Source: Roseiarcus sp963696665 (GTDB taxonomy: Bacteria > Pseudomonadota > Alphaproteobacteria > Rhizobiales > Beijerinckiaceae). Taken from it: a stretch of DNA of 64,000 nt. The translations under genes and the position numbers were made by a program. This document shows positions 27,340 through 35,960 of this stretch, one piece after another (position 1 is the first letter of the stretch; every line of letters starts with the position of its first letter). The stretch covers positions 1 through 64,000 of the forward strand of contig CAVOLE010000034.1 in assembly GCA_963696665.1 (NCBI GenBank), given 5' to 3'. Below the pieces are notes generated by a model. That model saw nothing but the letters and a program-made list of their open reading frames with translations. It had not been told where the DNA came from and made no database searches.

Positions 27340-28968
27340 ATGGTGATTATGCCGCTTTCAAGAGCCTTCAACAAAGGATATCGCATTTTCGGCGCCTTCG
27401 CCGTCGCCGTGGCGCTGCTGTCATCGGGCGCCGCGTGGGCCGACGCCGTCGACGACACGCTGGCCAAGTTTCTCGACGACAAGTTTCCCCAAACCGCAGC
27501 CGCAATCGGCGAGCTGGCCGCCGAAGCGCCGCCGCAAGCGGCCGCCATTCTGGATGCGCTCGGCGACAACCGGCTCATGATCGATCCCGCCGATCATCTC
27601 GTCGCCTACAAGACGGCCGCGGGCGCACTGCTCAACGCCAAGACCGGCGCGCCGGTTCAAGGGGTCGACGCCGCCGCATTCAAGAAGGTGCGCGTCAACA
27701 ACGCGCTCAGAAACGCGATCCAGGGCGCGATGGGTTCGCTCACCCTCGCCAATCCCGACCCCGACAAGCGCCTCAAGGCGGCGCAGGACGTTTTCAACAC
27801 CCGCGACGCCAAGGCTTTGCCTGCCCTCCAGGCGCAACTCGCCAAGGAAAGCGACCCGCGCGTCGCCTCCGCGTTGAAGCTCGCCCAAGCCTCGATCTTC
27901 GCGACAAGCGACAGCGCCTCCGTTCAGGACCGGCTCGCCGCTATCGCGACGCTGAAAGAGCGCGGCGATCAGGACGCGCAGAGCCTCATCGACGCGCTCG
28001 CGCAGAAGGCGACTGATCCGGCGGTGAAAAGCGCGGCCGCATCGGCCTTGAGCGCGATCCATGCGCGGCTCGCCTTGTGGGGTGTCGTGCAGAACCTCTG
28101 GTACGGAATTTCGGCTTCGTCCGTTCTGCTTCTGGCGGCGATCGGACTTGCGATCACCTTCGGCGTCATGGGCGTCATCAACATGGCGCATGGCGAAATG
28201 GTAATGCTGGGCGCCTATTCGACCTATGTGGTGCAGACGCTGCTGCCGCCGTCCATGCAGGAATGGTCGCTCGCGTTCGCCATCCCGCTCGCATTCGTCG
28301 TCGCAGGCGCCGTCGGCATCGCCATCGAGCGCCTCGTCATCCGGTTCCTCTATACCCGCCCGCTCGAGACGCTGCTCGCGACCTGGGGCGTGTCGCTCAT
28401 CCTCCAGCAGGCCGTGCGCAGCATCTTCGGGGCCAACAACCGGCAGGTGAGCAATCCTCACTTCATGTCGGGCTCGTTTGACATCGGGGGCCTCTCGATC
28501 ACCACCAATCGGCTCTGGATCATCGTCTTGTCGGCGGTGGTCTTCATCGGGCTCCAGCTCGTTTTGCGCGCGACGCCCTTCGGCCTGCAGATGCGCGCGG
28601 TGACGCAGAACCGCCGCATGGCGGCGTCGATGGGCATTTCGACGGCGCGAGTCGACATGCTGGCCTTCGGGCTCGGATCGGGAGTGGCGGGAATCGCCGG
28701 GGTGGCGTTGTCGCAGATCGACAATGTGTCGCCGAACCTCGGCCAGGGCTACATCATCGACAGCTTCATGGTCGTGGTGTTCGGCGGCGTCGGCAACCTG
28801 TGGGGCACCGCGTTCGGCGCCTTGTTGATCGGGCTCGCCAACAAGCTGCTCGAGCCGCTGATCGGCGCCGTCCAGGGCCAGATCGTGCTCCTGATCTTCA
28901 TCATCCTCTTCATTCAGCGACGGCCGAGGGGCCTCTTCGCCTTGCGCGGCCGGGCGGTGGAGGCATGA
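27340..28968 (+). CDS. urtB: Urea ABC transporter permease UrtB
   Basis: Inner-membrane permease of the branched-chain amino acid/urea type. As is usual for proteobacterial UrtB, a periplasmic N-terminal part comes first: a signal (YRIFGAFAVAVALLSSGAAWA) and about 210 soluble residues with HEAT-like helices (DAKALPALQAQLAKESDPRVASALKLAQ). Then comes the LivH-like permease (LLLAAIGLAITFGVMGVINMAHGEMVMLGAYSTY, EAA-like loop RMAASMGISTARVDMLAFGLGSG). The start may be 27340 or 27349; upstream 27310 and 27322 lack good ribosome sites. The stop overlaps the urtC start (ATGA). Confidence 0.93.
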   Translation: MVIMPLSRAFNKGYRIFGAFAVAVALLSSGAAWADAVDDTLAKFLDDKFPQTAAAIGELAAEAPPQAAAILDALGDNRLMIDPADHLVAYKTAAGALLNAKTGAPVQGVDAAAFKKVRVNNALRNAIQGAMGSLTLANPDPDKRLKAAQDVFNTRDAKALPALQAQLAKESDPRVASALKLAQASIFATSDSASVQDRLAAIATLKERGDQDAQSLIDALAQKATDPAVKSAAASALSAIHARLALWGVVQNLWYGISASSVLLLAAIGLAITFGVMGVINMAHGEMVMLGAYSTYVVQTLLPPSMQEWSLAFAIPLAFVVAGAVGIAIERLVIRFLYTRPLETLLATWGVSLILQQAVRSIFGANNRQVSNPHFMSGSFDIGGLSITTNRLWIIVLSAVVFIGLQLVLRATPFGLQMRAVTQNRRMAASMGISTARVDMLAFGLGSGVAGIAGVALSQIDNVSPNLGQGYIIDSFMVVVFGGVGNLWGTAFGALLIGLANKLLEPLIGAVQGQIVLLIFIILFIQRRPRGLFALRGRAVEA

Positions 28969-30092
28969 GCGCTCGGCTCGACCACCTCGGGATCGTCTTC
29001 GTCGCGATCCTCATCGCCGCAGCCATCGCGGTGCCATTGCTGTCGCTGGCGGTCTCGCCCAATTCTCCGGTCTATCTGCCGCCCTATCTCGTGCAGTTGC
29101 TCGGCAAATATCTATGCTACGCGATCCTCGCCGTCGCGCTCGATCTGGTCTGGGGCTATTGCGGCATTCTGTCGCTTGGCCATGGCGCGTTCTTTGCCCT
29201 GGGCGGCTATGCCATGGGCATGTATCTCATGCGCCAGATCGGGACGCGCGGCGTCTACGCCAATCCGATCCTGCCGGACTTCATGGTGTTTTTGAATTGG
29301 AAGGAACTGCCCGTCGCCTGGTGGGGATTCAATTGGTTCCCCTATGCGATGCTGATGGTGGTGCTGGTTCCGGGGCTCCTGGCGCTCGCCTTCGGCTGGT
29401 TCGCGTTCCGCTCGCGCGTGACCGGCGTCTATCTCTCGATCATCACCCAGGCGATGACCTTCGCTTTGTTCAAGGAGTTCTTCCGCAACGATTTCGGCTT
29501 CGGCGGCAACAACGGCCTGACCGACTTCAAGGACCTGCTCGGCTTTTCGCTTCAGTCCGCCTCGTCGAAGGCCGCCCTGTTTTCGGCCAGCGCCATTGCC
29601 CTCATTATCGCTTATGGAGTCTCGCGCGCGATCATCGGTTCGAAGTATGGCAAGGCCCTGGTCGCGGTGCGCGACGCGGAGAGCCGCATGCGCTTTCTCG
29701 GCTATCGGGTCGAGAACTATAAGCTCTTCGTCTTTGTCGTCTCGGCGGTCATCGCCGGCATTGCCGGCGCGCTGTACGTGCCGCAAGTCGGCATCATCAA
29801 TCCGAGCGAATTCGCGCCCGCGAACTCGATCGAAGCAGCCATCTGGGTTGCGGTCGGGGGCCGCGGAACGCTGATCGGCGCCGCGATCGGCGCGATCGCC
29901 GTCAATTTCGCCAAGACCTTCTTCACCGGGGCGTTTCCCGAATATTGGCTCTACGGCCTCGGCCTTCTGTTCGTCCTGACCACCTTGTTCCTGCCCAAGG
30001 GGATCCTGGGTCTCGCGCTCAAGACCCGCCAGTCGAAACCGCGTGAAGTCATCGCCGCCGCCGAAGCGGTCGAGGAGGGTGTTGAGCCGTGA
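28965..30092 (+). CDS. urtC: Urea ABC transporter permease UrtC
   Basis: Second permease (375 residues), LivM-like. Hydrophobic helices and signature segments are YCGILSLGHGAFFALGGYAM, FRSRVTGVYLSIITQAMT, NDFGFGGNNGLTDFKDL and the cytoplasmic coupling loop VRDAESRMRFLGYRVENYKL. ATG 28965 overlaps the urtB stop by four bases, which decides the start. The C-terminus ends in a charged tail, and its stop overlaps the GTG start of urtD. Confidence 0.95.
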   Translation: MSARLDHLGIVFVAILIAAAIAVPLLSLAVSPNSPVYLPPYLVQLLGKYLCYAILAVALDLVWGYCGILSLGHGAFFALGGYAMGMYLMRQIGTRGVYANPILPDFMVFLNWKELPVAWWGFNWFPYAMLMVVLVPGLLALAFGWFAFRSRVTGVYLSIITQAMTFALFKEFFRNDFGFGGNNGLTDFKDLLGFSLQSASSKAALFSASAIALIIAYGVSRAIIGSKYGKALVAVRDAESRMRFLGYRVENYKLFVFVVSAVIAGIAGALYVPQVGIINPSEFAPANSIEAAIWVAVGGRGTLIGAAIGAIAVNFAKTFFTGAFPEYWLYGLGLLFVLTTLFLPKGILGLALKTRQSKPREVIAAAEAVEEGVEP

Positions 30093-30859
30093 CGCTCGCC
30101 GAGACGGCCAATCCCACTCTCACGCAGTCGCTCCTCTATCTCGACGGGGTCAGCGTCTCGTTCGACGGCTATAAGGCGTTGCGCAGCCTGTCGCTCGTGC
30201 TCGAGCCCGGCGAGATGCGGGCGATCATCGGCCCGAACGGCGCTGGCAAGACGACCATGATGGACGTCATCACCGGCAAGACGCGTCCCGACGAGGGCGA
30301 GGTGATGTTCGACGGACGCCATGATCTGACCAAGCTTGACGAAGCCGAGATCGCGACGCTTGGGGTGGGGCGCAAGTTCCAGAAGCCGACCGTATTCGAG
30401 AACCATACCGTCGAAGACAATCTCCTGCTCGCGACCAAGGCGCCGCGCAGCGTCCGCGCGACGCTCTTTGGGCGCGAAGATCCGCAGACGCGAGAGACGA
30501 TCGACGCCATCCTCGCCACCACGCGGCTTGGGGATCATCGGACGCGCATCGCCGGTTCGCTGTCCCACGGGCAGAAGCAATGGCTCGAGATCGGCATGCT
30601 GCTGGCTCAGGACCCGAAGCTCCTGCTCGTCGACGAACCGGTCGCAGGCATGACCGACGCCGAGACCGTGGCGACCGCCGATCTCCTGCGCGAAATCGCG
30701 CAAGATCATTCAGTGATCGTGGTGGAGCACGACATGCATTTTGTGCGCGAGCTCGGCGTCAGGGTGACCTGCCTGCACGAGGGTTCGGTGCTGGCCGAGG
30801 GCACGCTCGATCAGGTGAGCGCCGACCCGCGCGTGGTCGAAGTCTATCTGGGGCGGTGA
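30089..30859 (+). CDS. urtD: Urea ABC transporter ATP-binding protein UrtD
   Basis: LivG-like ATPase (256 residues) powering UrtBC. Walker A GPNGAGKTTMMD, Q-loop region GRKFQKPTVFENHTVEDNL, signature LSHGQKQWLEIGM, Walker B LLLVDEPVAGMTDAET and H-loop VVEHDMHFV are all present. GTG start 30089 overlaps the urtC stop (GTGA). The usual LSGGQ is LSHGQ, which is normal for UrtD. Confidence 0.95.
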   Translation: MTLAETANPTLTQSLLYLDGVSVSFDGYKALRSLSLVLEPGEMRAIIGPNGAGKTTMMDVITGKTRPDEGEVMFDGRHDLTKLDEAEIATLGVGRKFQKPTVFENHTVEDNLLLATKAPRSVRATLFGREDPQTRETIDAILATTRLGDHRTRIAGSLSHGQKQWLEIGMLLAQDPKLLLVDEPVAGMTDAETVATADLLREIAQDHSVIVVEHDMHFVRELGVRVTCLHEGSVLAEGTLDQVSADPRVVEVYLGR

Positions 30860-30864
30860 GAAGC

Positions 30865-31560
30865 ATGCTGACCGTCGACAGGATCGATCTTTTCTACGGG
30901 GCGGCGCAGGCGTTGCGGTCGGTGTCCCTCAAGGCGCAGACCGGACGCATCCTCACCGTTCTCGGCCGGAACGGCGTCGGCAAGTCATCGCTGTTGCGCG
31001 CAATCGTCGGACAGCACATGCCGGCGTCCGGCGCGATCCGCTGGAACGACCAGGACATGACCAGGATGACCCCGTATCTCAGGGCCAAGGCCGGCTTCGG
31101 CTATGTGCCGCAGGGGCGTGAGATTTTTCCCCTCCTCACTGTGCGCGAAAATCTCATGACCGGCTATGCCACGCGGCCGCGCAACGAGCGGGTGATCGAC
31201 GACGAAATCTTCGCCCTCTTTCCGGTGCTGGGCGACATGCTGGGACGCCGGGGCGGCGACCTTTCGGGCGGCCAGCAGCAACAGCTCGCCATCGCCCGCG
31301 CGCTGGTGACGAAGCCCAAGCTCCTCGTCCTCGACGAGCCGACCGAAGGCATCCAGCCGTCGATCATCAAGGACATCGGCCGGGCGCTTATCCACCTGCG
31401 CCGCAAGGGCGAGATGGCGATCCTCGTCGTCGAGCAATATTTCGAATGGGCCCGCGATATCTGCGACGACTACGCCGTCATGGATCGCGGAATCGTCGTG
31501 CTGGCCGGCGCGCGCGAGCAGATGGACGAGACCGCGGTGCGCGCGCGGATGACCGTGTGA
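30865..31560 (+). CDS. urtE: Urea ABC transporter ATP-binding protein UrtE
   Basis: LivF-like ATPase (231 residues), second motor subunit. Walker A GRNGVGKSSLLRA, then YVPQGREIFPLLTVRENL, signature DLSGGQQQQLAIARAL, Walker B LLVLDEPTEGIQPSII and VVEQYFEWA. It starts six bases after urtD at ATG 30865 and ends the operon. No urease structural genes follow, unlike many urt loci, so urea use must be encoded elsewhere or the system serves amide uptake. Confidence 0.95.
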   Translation: MLTVDRIDLFYGAAQALRSVSLKAQTGRILTVLGRNGVGKSSLLRAIVGQHMPASGAIRWNDQDMTRMTPYLRAKAGFGYVPQGREIFPLLTVRENLMTGYATRPRNERVIDDEIFALFPVLGDMLGRRGGDLSGGQQQQLAIARALVTKPKLLVLDEPTEGIQPSIIKDIGRALIHLRRKGEMAILVVEQYFEWARDICDDYAVMDRGIVVLAGAREQMDETAVRARMTV

Positions 31561-31594
31561 GTTGACGCCGCGGTCCGCGAAATCGCGACTAGAA

Positions 31595-31712
31595 CAAATT
31601 GGCCTTGGCTCGAAGCATGATCGTCATTGCGAGCGGAGCGAAGCAATCCAGGGAACGTAGAACGCCCCACGTTCCCTGGATTGCTTCGTCGCTGCGCTCC
31701 TCGCAATGACGA
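31595..31712. repeat. Dispersed palindromic repeat, copy 1
   Basis: Large inverted repeat after urtE. The left arm starts TCGTCATTGCGAGC at 31621 and runs through GAAGCAATCCAGGGAACGT to 31658; the right arm ACGTTCCCTGGATTGCTTCG begins at 31669 and ends GCAATGACGA at 31712. A flank TTGGCTCGAA just upstream is shared with copy 2 near 38966. It may act as a bidirectional terminator between the urt and emr-like operons. Confidence 0.85.
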
Positions 31713-31735
31713 TTCTCATCCGAACGCAGTCTGCT

Positions 31736-33343
31736 TTAGTGCGCGGCCTGCGCCGGGACCTTCGCAGGGCCGACGTTGCGCAAGAAGGGAACCAGCATCG
31801 TCGCAAAGACGAAGCAGACCATGATGGCGAGGAACGCGTCAGCGTAAGCGAGGGTCGAGGCCTCGCGATAGGCAAGCAACCAGAGCTGCTTGATCGCGGC
31901 TTGGTAGCCGGCTTGCGGACTTCCCGGAATCGCGGCGTAGCGCTGAGCGACCTCGTTCACGAGCCTTGTCATCGCGCCGTTGGCGGGCGTCAGGTTCGAC
32001 GCGATCGCATGAAAGTGGAAGTTGGTGCGGTCATTGATCACCGCGCCGCAGACCGCGATGCCGACCGCGCCGCCGAGGTTGCGCATCATATTGAACAGGC
32101 CGCTCGCATATTTGAGCCGTTCCGGGGCTAAGCTGCCGAGGCCGAGATTGACGCTCGGCGCGACCGCAAACACCTGCGGGAATCCGCGCAAAACCTGAGG
32201 GATGAGCAGCTCGGCCGCGCCCCAGTCATGAGTGATGAAGCTGAAGCTCCACATCGAGAGGCCGAACGATGCGAGCCCAGCCATCATGAGCCAGCGCGTG
32301 TCGAATTTTTTCGCTAGCATGACATAGACCGGCACGCCCACGAGCGACGCCACCCCGGTTGAGAAAATGGCCATGCCTGTCTGCCAGGCGCTGAATCCGC
32401 GCACGTAGCCTAGAAACAGCGGCGTGAGATAAATGGTCGAGAAGATGCCAATGCCGGTGATGAAAGAGAGGATACAGCCGAGGGTGAAGTTCCGGTTTCC
32501 AAGCGCCCGCAGGTCAACGACCGGCCGCGGAAAGGTGAGGCTGCGGACGACGAACAGAAAGCCCGCGACGACGGCGATCACCGCGCAATCCCTGATCGTG
32601 GCGTCGTCAAACCAATTCCACCGCGATCCTTCCTCGAGCACATATTCCAAAGTTCCGAGCGCCATCGCCATGAGGATGATGCCGGGATAGTCCGCGCCCT
32701 TGAGCAGCGAAAGGTCGGGCTCGTCGATCTTCACGAGGAGGGGCACGAGGATCGATATGGCGAGCCCAGGAATGACGTTGACATAGAAGAGCCAGCGCCA
32801 GTCGAGCGTGTCGGTGATGAAACCGCCGATCACTGGGCCCAGCGTCGGCGCGACCGTCGCAATTCCGCCGACCACGGCTGCGGAATAGACGCGACGCGGC
32901 CCCTGGAAATAATGAAAGGTCGAAGTGAAGACGATGGGGATCATAGAGGCGCCCAGCATTCCCTGAAGGGCGCGGAAGACGATCATGCTTTCGATGTTCC
33001 AGGCGAGGCCGCACAGCATGCTCGCGATGGTGAACCCGACGGACGAGGCGGTGAATAGCCAGCGGGTCGAGAAGACGCGCGTCAGCCAGCCCGAGAGCGG
33101 GATCATGATGATCTCGGCGATGAGATAGGCGGTCTGCACCCAGCTGATCTCATCCTGCGCCGCGGAGAGGCCGCCGCCGATATCCTGGAGGGACGAGGCG
33201 ACGATCTGGATGTCGAGGAGCGCGATGAACATGCCAACGCACATCACCACGAACGGCCCGAGGCTCCACACCCAGCTCGCGTCGGAAGCGCCCGCTGACG
33301 ACGGGGCGGCCGCGGACGGAGCGGCTGTGGCGGCGGCGGTCAT
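31736..33343 (-). CDS. DHA2-family MFS multidrug efflux transporter (EmrB-like)
   Basis: Inner-membrane drug/proton antiporter (535 residues) with about 14 helices, the DHA2/EmrB-QacA class. Signature stretches: FIALLDIQIVASSLQDIGGGLSA (helix 1 motif D1), RVFSTRWLFTASSVGFTIASMLCG (motif A area), VFRALQGMLGASMIPIVF (motif B, RxxQGxGA) and VAPTLGPVIGGFITDTLDWRWLFYVN (motif C, antiporter). Its start overlaps the stop of the upstream HlyD-type gene (ATGA), so the two form an EmrAB-like pump that would join an outer-membrane channel. Control is probably by the nearby MarR repressor. Confidence 0.93.
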   Translation of the reverse strand: MTAAATAAPSAAAPSSAGASDASWVWSLGPFVVMCVGMFIALLDIQIVASSLQDIGGGLSAAQDEISWVQTAYLIAEIIMIPLSGWLTRVFSTRWLFTASSVGFTIASMLCGLAWNIESMIVFRALQGMLGASMIPIVFTSTFHYFQGPRRVYSAAVVGGIATVAPTLGPVIGGFITDTLDWRWLFYVNVIPGLAISILVPLLVKIDEPDLSLLKGADYPGIILMAMALGTLEYVLEEGSRWNWFDDATIRDCAVIAVVAGFLFVVRSLTFPRPVVDLRALGNRNFTLGCILSFITGIGIFSTIYLTPLFLGYVRGFSAWQTGMAIFSTGVASLVGVPVYVMLAKKFDTRWLMMAGLASFGLSMWSFSFITHDWGAAELLIPQVLRGFPQVFAVAPSVNLGLGSLAPERLKYASGLFNMMRNLGGAVGIAVCGAVINDRTNFHFHAIASNLTPANGAMTRLVNEVAQRYAAIPGSPQAGYQAAIKQLWLLAYREASTLAYADAFLAIMVCFVFATMLVPFLRNVGPAKVPAQAAH

Positions 33344-34440
33344 TGCGTTTCCCCCGGGCCTGACCGCGTGTCCACGCCGACAGTCGTCGAGAGACCTGGA
33401 CGCAGCGCGCGCAGCATCGGGTCATCGTCGAGCTTGATGCGGACCGGGACGCGCTGAACGATCTTGGTGAAGTTGCCGGTCGCGTTCTCGGGCGGGATCA
33501 CGCTGAAGACGGCGCCCGTCGCGGGGGCCACGGTCAGGACATGCCCGCGGAAGACGTGGTCCGGCAGGACATCCGCGACGACCGTCGCCGATTGCCCCGG
33601 AATCATGTGCTCAAGCTGGCTTTCCTTGAAATTCGCGTCGACCCAGAGGTCATGCGCCGGGATGATTGTGACGAGATAGGCGCCGCTTGCGACATAGGCG
33701 CCGATCTCGGCTGCGCGGTTGCCGACATAGCCGTCAATGGGCGAGCGTATGTCGGTGTAGCCGAGATTGAGTTCGGCGGTGTGGAGATCGGCCTCGGCCT
33801 GAACGACGTCGGCCTTGGCGACGGCGATGTCGGCGCCCAAAACCGTGAGCTGCTGTTTCGCCGCGTCGAGCCCGGCCGCGGACGAGACCACGCTTGCTTC
33901 GGCTGCCAGGTCCAGAGACGACGCCCGCTCCGAGTTCTGTCGTGATCCGGCTGCCGTCTGGGCCAAGTCCCGATACCTTTGGTCGTCTTCCTTGGCGAAC
34001 GCCGCCTGCGCTGTCTTGGCGTCGAGGTCCGCCTTCGCCTGGCGGATGGCCGTCTGTTGCATGGTGAGTTTTCGCTCGAGGCTGTCGAGCGTCGCCTTGC
34101 GCGCTTCAACGATCGCCGCGGCGCGGTCTGCGGCGGCGCGATAATCGCGGTCGTCGAGCCGGATCAGCGGCTGTCCCGCACGCACATATTCGTTGTCGCC
34201 AACGAGGATCTGGGTGACGAAACCGGCGACATGCGGAGATATCGGCGTGACATTGCCGCCGGCATAGGCGTCGTCGGTGCTCTCGATGAAGCGCCCGACG
34301 GTCCAATAGTCGTAACCGTATCGCGCCCCTGCGAACACGATGAGCCCGCCAAGCGCCGCGTAGGCCAGCCATTTGAGCCGCGCCTTTGTCAGCGCGCTGG
34401 CTGGCGCCTTCTCAATGCGTTCGCCGGCGATCGCGGTCAT
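33340..34440 (-). CDS. HlyD/EmrA-type membrane fusion protein
   Basis: Periplasmic adaptor (366 residues) anchored by one N-terminal helix (WLAYAALGGLIVFAGARYGYDYW). Then comes the lipoyl half-motif GGNVTPISPHVAGFVTQILVGDNEYVRAGQPLIRLDD, a long coiled coil (about residues 90-200), and the second half DIRSPIDGYVGNRAAEIGAYV with the beta-barrel part HDLWVDANFKESQLEHMIPGQ. It is the first gene of the two-gene efflux operon. Palindromic operator-like DNA lies just upstream at 34475-34510. Confidence 0.93.
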   Translation of the reverse strand: MTAIAGERIEKAPASALTKARLKWLAYAALGGLIVFAGARYGYDYWTVGRFIESTDDAYAGGNVTPISPHVAGFVTQILVGDNEYVRAGQPLIRLDDRDYRAAADRAAAIVEARKATLDSLERKLTMQQTAIRQAKADLDAKTAQAAFAKEDDQRYRDLAQTAAGSRQNSERASSLDLAAEASVVSSAAGLDAAKQQLTVLGADIAVAKADVVQAEADLHTAELNLGYTDIRSPIDGYVGNRAAEIGAYVASGAYLVTIIPAHDLWVDANFKESQLEHMIPGQSATVVADVLPDHVFRGHVLTVAPATGAVFSVIPPENATGNFTKIVQRVPVRIKLDDDPMLRALRPGLSTTVGVDTRSGPGETQ

Positions 34441-34474
34441 TGTCGTCTCCTCATGTTCACATCGGCTTTGCGAC

Positions 34475-34510
34475 GGCGCCTATAAAAGCGTATATACGCC
34501 TATATGGCGC
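34475..34510 (-). promoter_or_regulatory. Palindromic operator-like cluster upstream of the efflux operon
   Basis: Contains the perfect 12-bp palindrome GCGTATATACGC (34488-34499), overlapped by CGCCTATATGGCG (34497-34509, CGCC/GGCG arms) and preceded by GGCGCCTATA. A near relative, TATGCGCATATACGCATA, lies on the other side of the MarR gene. The placing suggests MarR binding sites controlling the emr-like operon. Confidence 0.55.
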
Positions 34511-34533
34511 TCGCTGATTTCGGATTGCCTGAT

Positions 34534-34995
34534 TCAGCCGGTCGCGGAGGACTCCACGGGAAGATCGGTCGCCGTCACCTCGCGCAGAAGAGCGCGCAGT
34601 CCGGCGGCGCGCTCGTCGCCGAAGGCGGTCGCAAATTCTCTTTGCGCATCCTTCCAGCCTTGGTGCCCGGCCCGCAGCCGTTCGAGGCCGGCGTCCGTCA
34701 ATCGCAACTCCTTGCTGCGGCGGTCCGTGCGCCCCGGCTTGATGCTGATCAGTCCGTCGCGCTCGAGCGGCAGGATGTTTCGCCCGAGCGTCGTTCGGTC
34801 CATCACCATTTCATCGGCCAGCGCATTGATCGTCATCACCCCGTGTCGTCTCAGGCGGGCGAGAATGGAGAACTGGGTCGTGCGCAGGCCAACCGGCGCC
34901 AAATGCCGATCATAAAACTGGGTGACATGCCGAGCCGCCTGGCGGACGGCGAGGCACGTGCACTCCTCAAGCGGCGGTAGGATGTCGGTCGGCAT
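34534..34995 (-). CDS. MarR family transcriptional regulator
   Basis: Winged-helix repressor (153 residues from ATG 34995; a GTG/ATG further upstream at 35043 is less likely). Pattern: CLAVRQAARHVTQFYDRHLAPVGL (dimer helix), TQFSILARLRRHGVMTINALADEMVMDRTTLGRNILPLERDGLI (helix-turn-helix), KPGRTDRRSKELRLTDAGLERL (wing). The TTLGRNI recognition helix is that of the MarR group linked to efflux and SDR genes. It lies between the efflux operon (same strand) and a divergent SDR gene, and shared palindromes flank it, so it likely represses both and itself. Confidence 0.88.
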   Translation of the reverse strand: MPTDILPPLEECTCLAVRQAARHVTQFYDRHLAPVGLRTTQFSILARLRRHGVMTINALADEMVMDRTTLGRNILPLERDGLISIKPGRTDRRSKELRLTDAGLERLRAGHQGWKDAQREFATAFGDERAAGLRALLREVTATDLPVESSATG

Positions 34996-35010
34996 TCGAA
35001 GTTTCCATCC

Positions 35011-35088
35011 TTGACAATAGGGGCGTGTCCGCATGGTTGACAATAGGAGGATATGCGCTTAGTTATGCGCATATACGCATAATGTCAA
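35011..35088. promoter_or_regulatory. Divergent promoter with operator-like palindrome between marR and SDR genes
   Basis: Two copies of TTGACAATAGG (35011 and 35037, 26 bases apart) resemble -35 elements for rightward transcription. On the other strand TTGACA at 35083-35088 faces the marR gene. Between them lies the imperfect palindrome TATGCGCATATACGCATA (35064-35081, 16 of 18 symmetric), similar to the palindrome at 34488-34499. This is probably the site where MarR blocks both directions. Confidence 0.55.
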
Positions 35089-35110
35089 GACCAGAGCAGG
35101 AGCCTCTCGA

Positions 35111-35926
35111 ATGACCCAATCTCTCGGAACCGCCCTCGTTACCGGCGCCTCGTCTGGCATCGGCGCCGTTTACGCCGACCGGCTCGCAAAGCGCGGCTAC
35201 GACCTCATCCTGGTGGCGCGAAACGGCGAACGGCTGAAATCTCTGGCGACCCAACTGACTTCGGAGACCGGTCGGCCGGTCGCGGTTTTGCCCGCCGACC
35301 TCGGCGACAAGGCGGAGCTCGCCAAAGTCGAGGCCGTGCTTCGCGACGATCCGAGCATCACGATGCTCGTCAACAATGCTGGCGCGGCGTCCATCGCGCC
35401 GCTCTTGAATTCGGATGTCGACCAAATGGAAGCGATGATCGCGCTGAACGTCACGGCGCTCACGCGTCTGACCTACGTCGCCGCGCCTGCTTTCGTCGCG
35501 CGGGGCGCGGGCGCGATCATCAACATCGGATCGGTGGTCGGAATCGTGCCTGAGCGCCTCAATGGCGTCTACGGCGCGACCAAGGCCTTTGTCCTGGCGC
35601 TCAGTCAATCGCTGCAGCATGAGCTCGCTGACAAGGGCGTTCGCATCCAGGCCGTGCTGCCCGCGGCGACCGCGACGGACATTTGGGAGAAAGCGGGCCT
35701 TCATCACTCGAAATTGCCCGCTGGCACCGTGATGTCGACCGAGGACATGGTCGACGCGGCTTTGGCGGGGCTCGACCAGGGAGAGGTGGTGACGATCCCC
35801 CCGCTTCAGGATGGGGACGATTGGACCCGCTTCAACGCGGCGCGCCTTGCGCTTGCGCCCAAGCTCGCCAATTCCGCTCCAGCGCCTAGATATCGGGCGG
35901 CTCAGCCGGCTCGGCGGATTGCGTAA
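35111..35926 (+). CDS. Short-chain dehydrogenase/reductase
   Basis: Classical SDR (271 residues): ALVTGASSGIGAVYADRLAKRG (TGxxxGxG cofactor loop), LVNNAGAASIAPL (NNAG), INIGSVVGIVPERLNGVYGATKAF (catalytic Ser and YxxxK). Arg/Asn after strand 2 (VARNGERLK) favours NADP(H). The C-terminal part (PAATATDIWEKAGL) is of the DltE-like kind. It is first in a run with a thiolase and a crotonase-like gene and lies divergent from marR, so it is probably part of the induced response. The substrate is not evident. Confidence 0.88.
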   Translation: MTQSLGTALVTGASSGIGAVYADRLAKRGYDLILVARNGERLKSLATQLTSETGRPVAVLPADLGDKAELAKVEAVLRDDPSITMLVNNAGAASIAPLLNSDVDQMEAMIALNVTALTRLTYVAAPAFVARGAGAIINIGSVVGIVPERLNGVYGATKAFVLALSQSLQHELADKGVRIQAVLPAATATDIWEKAGLHHSKLPAGTVMSTEDMVDAALAGLDQGEVVTIPPLQDGDDWTRFNAARLALAPKLANSAPAPRYRAAQPARRIA

Positions 35927-35960
35927 GGGCGCGACTTAACGAAAACAGGAGGATCAAGCC

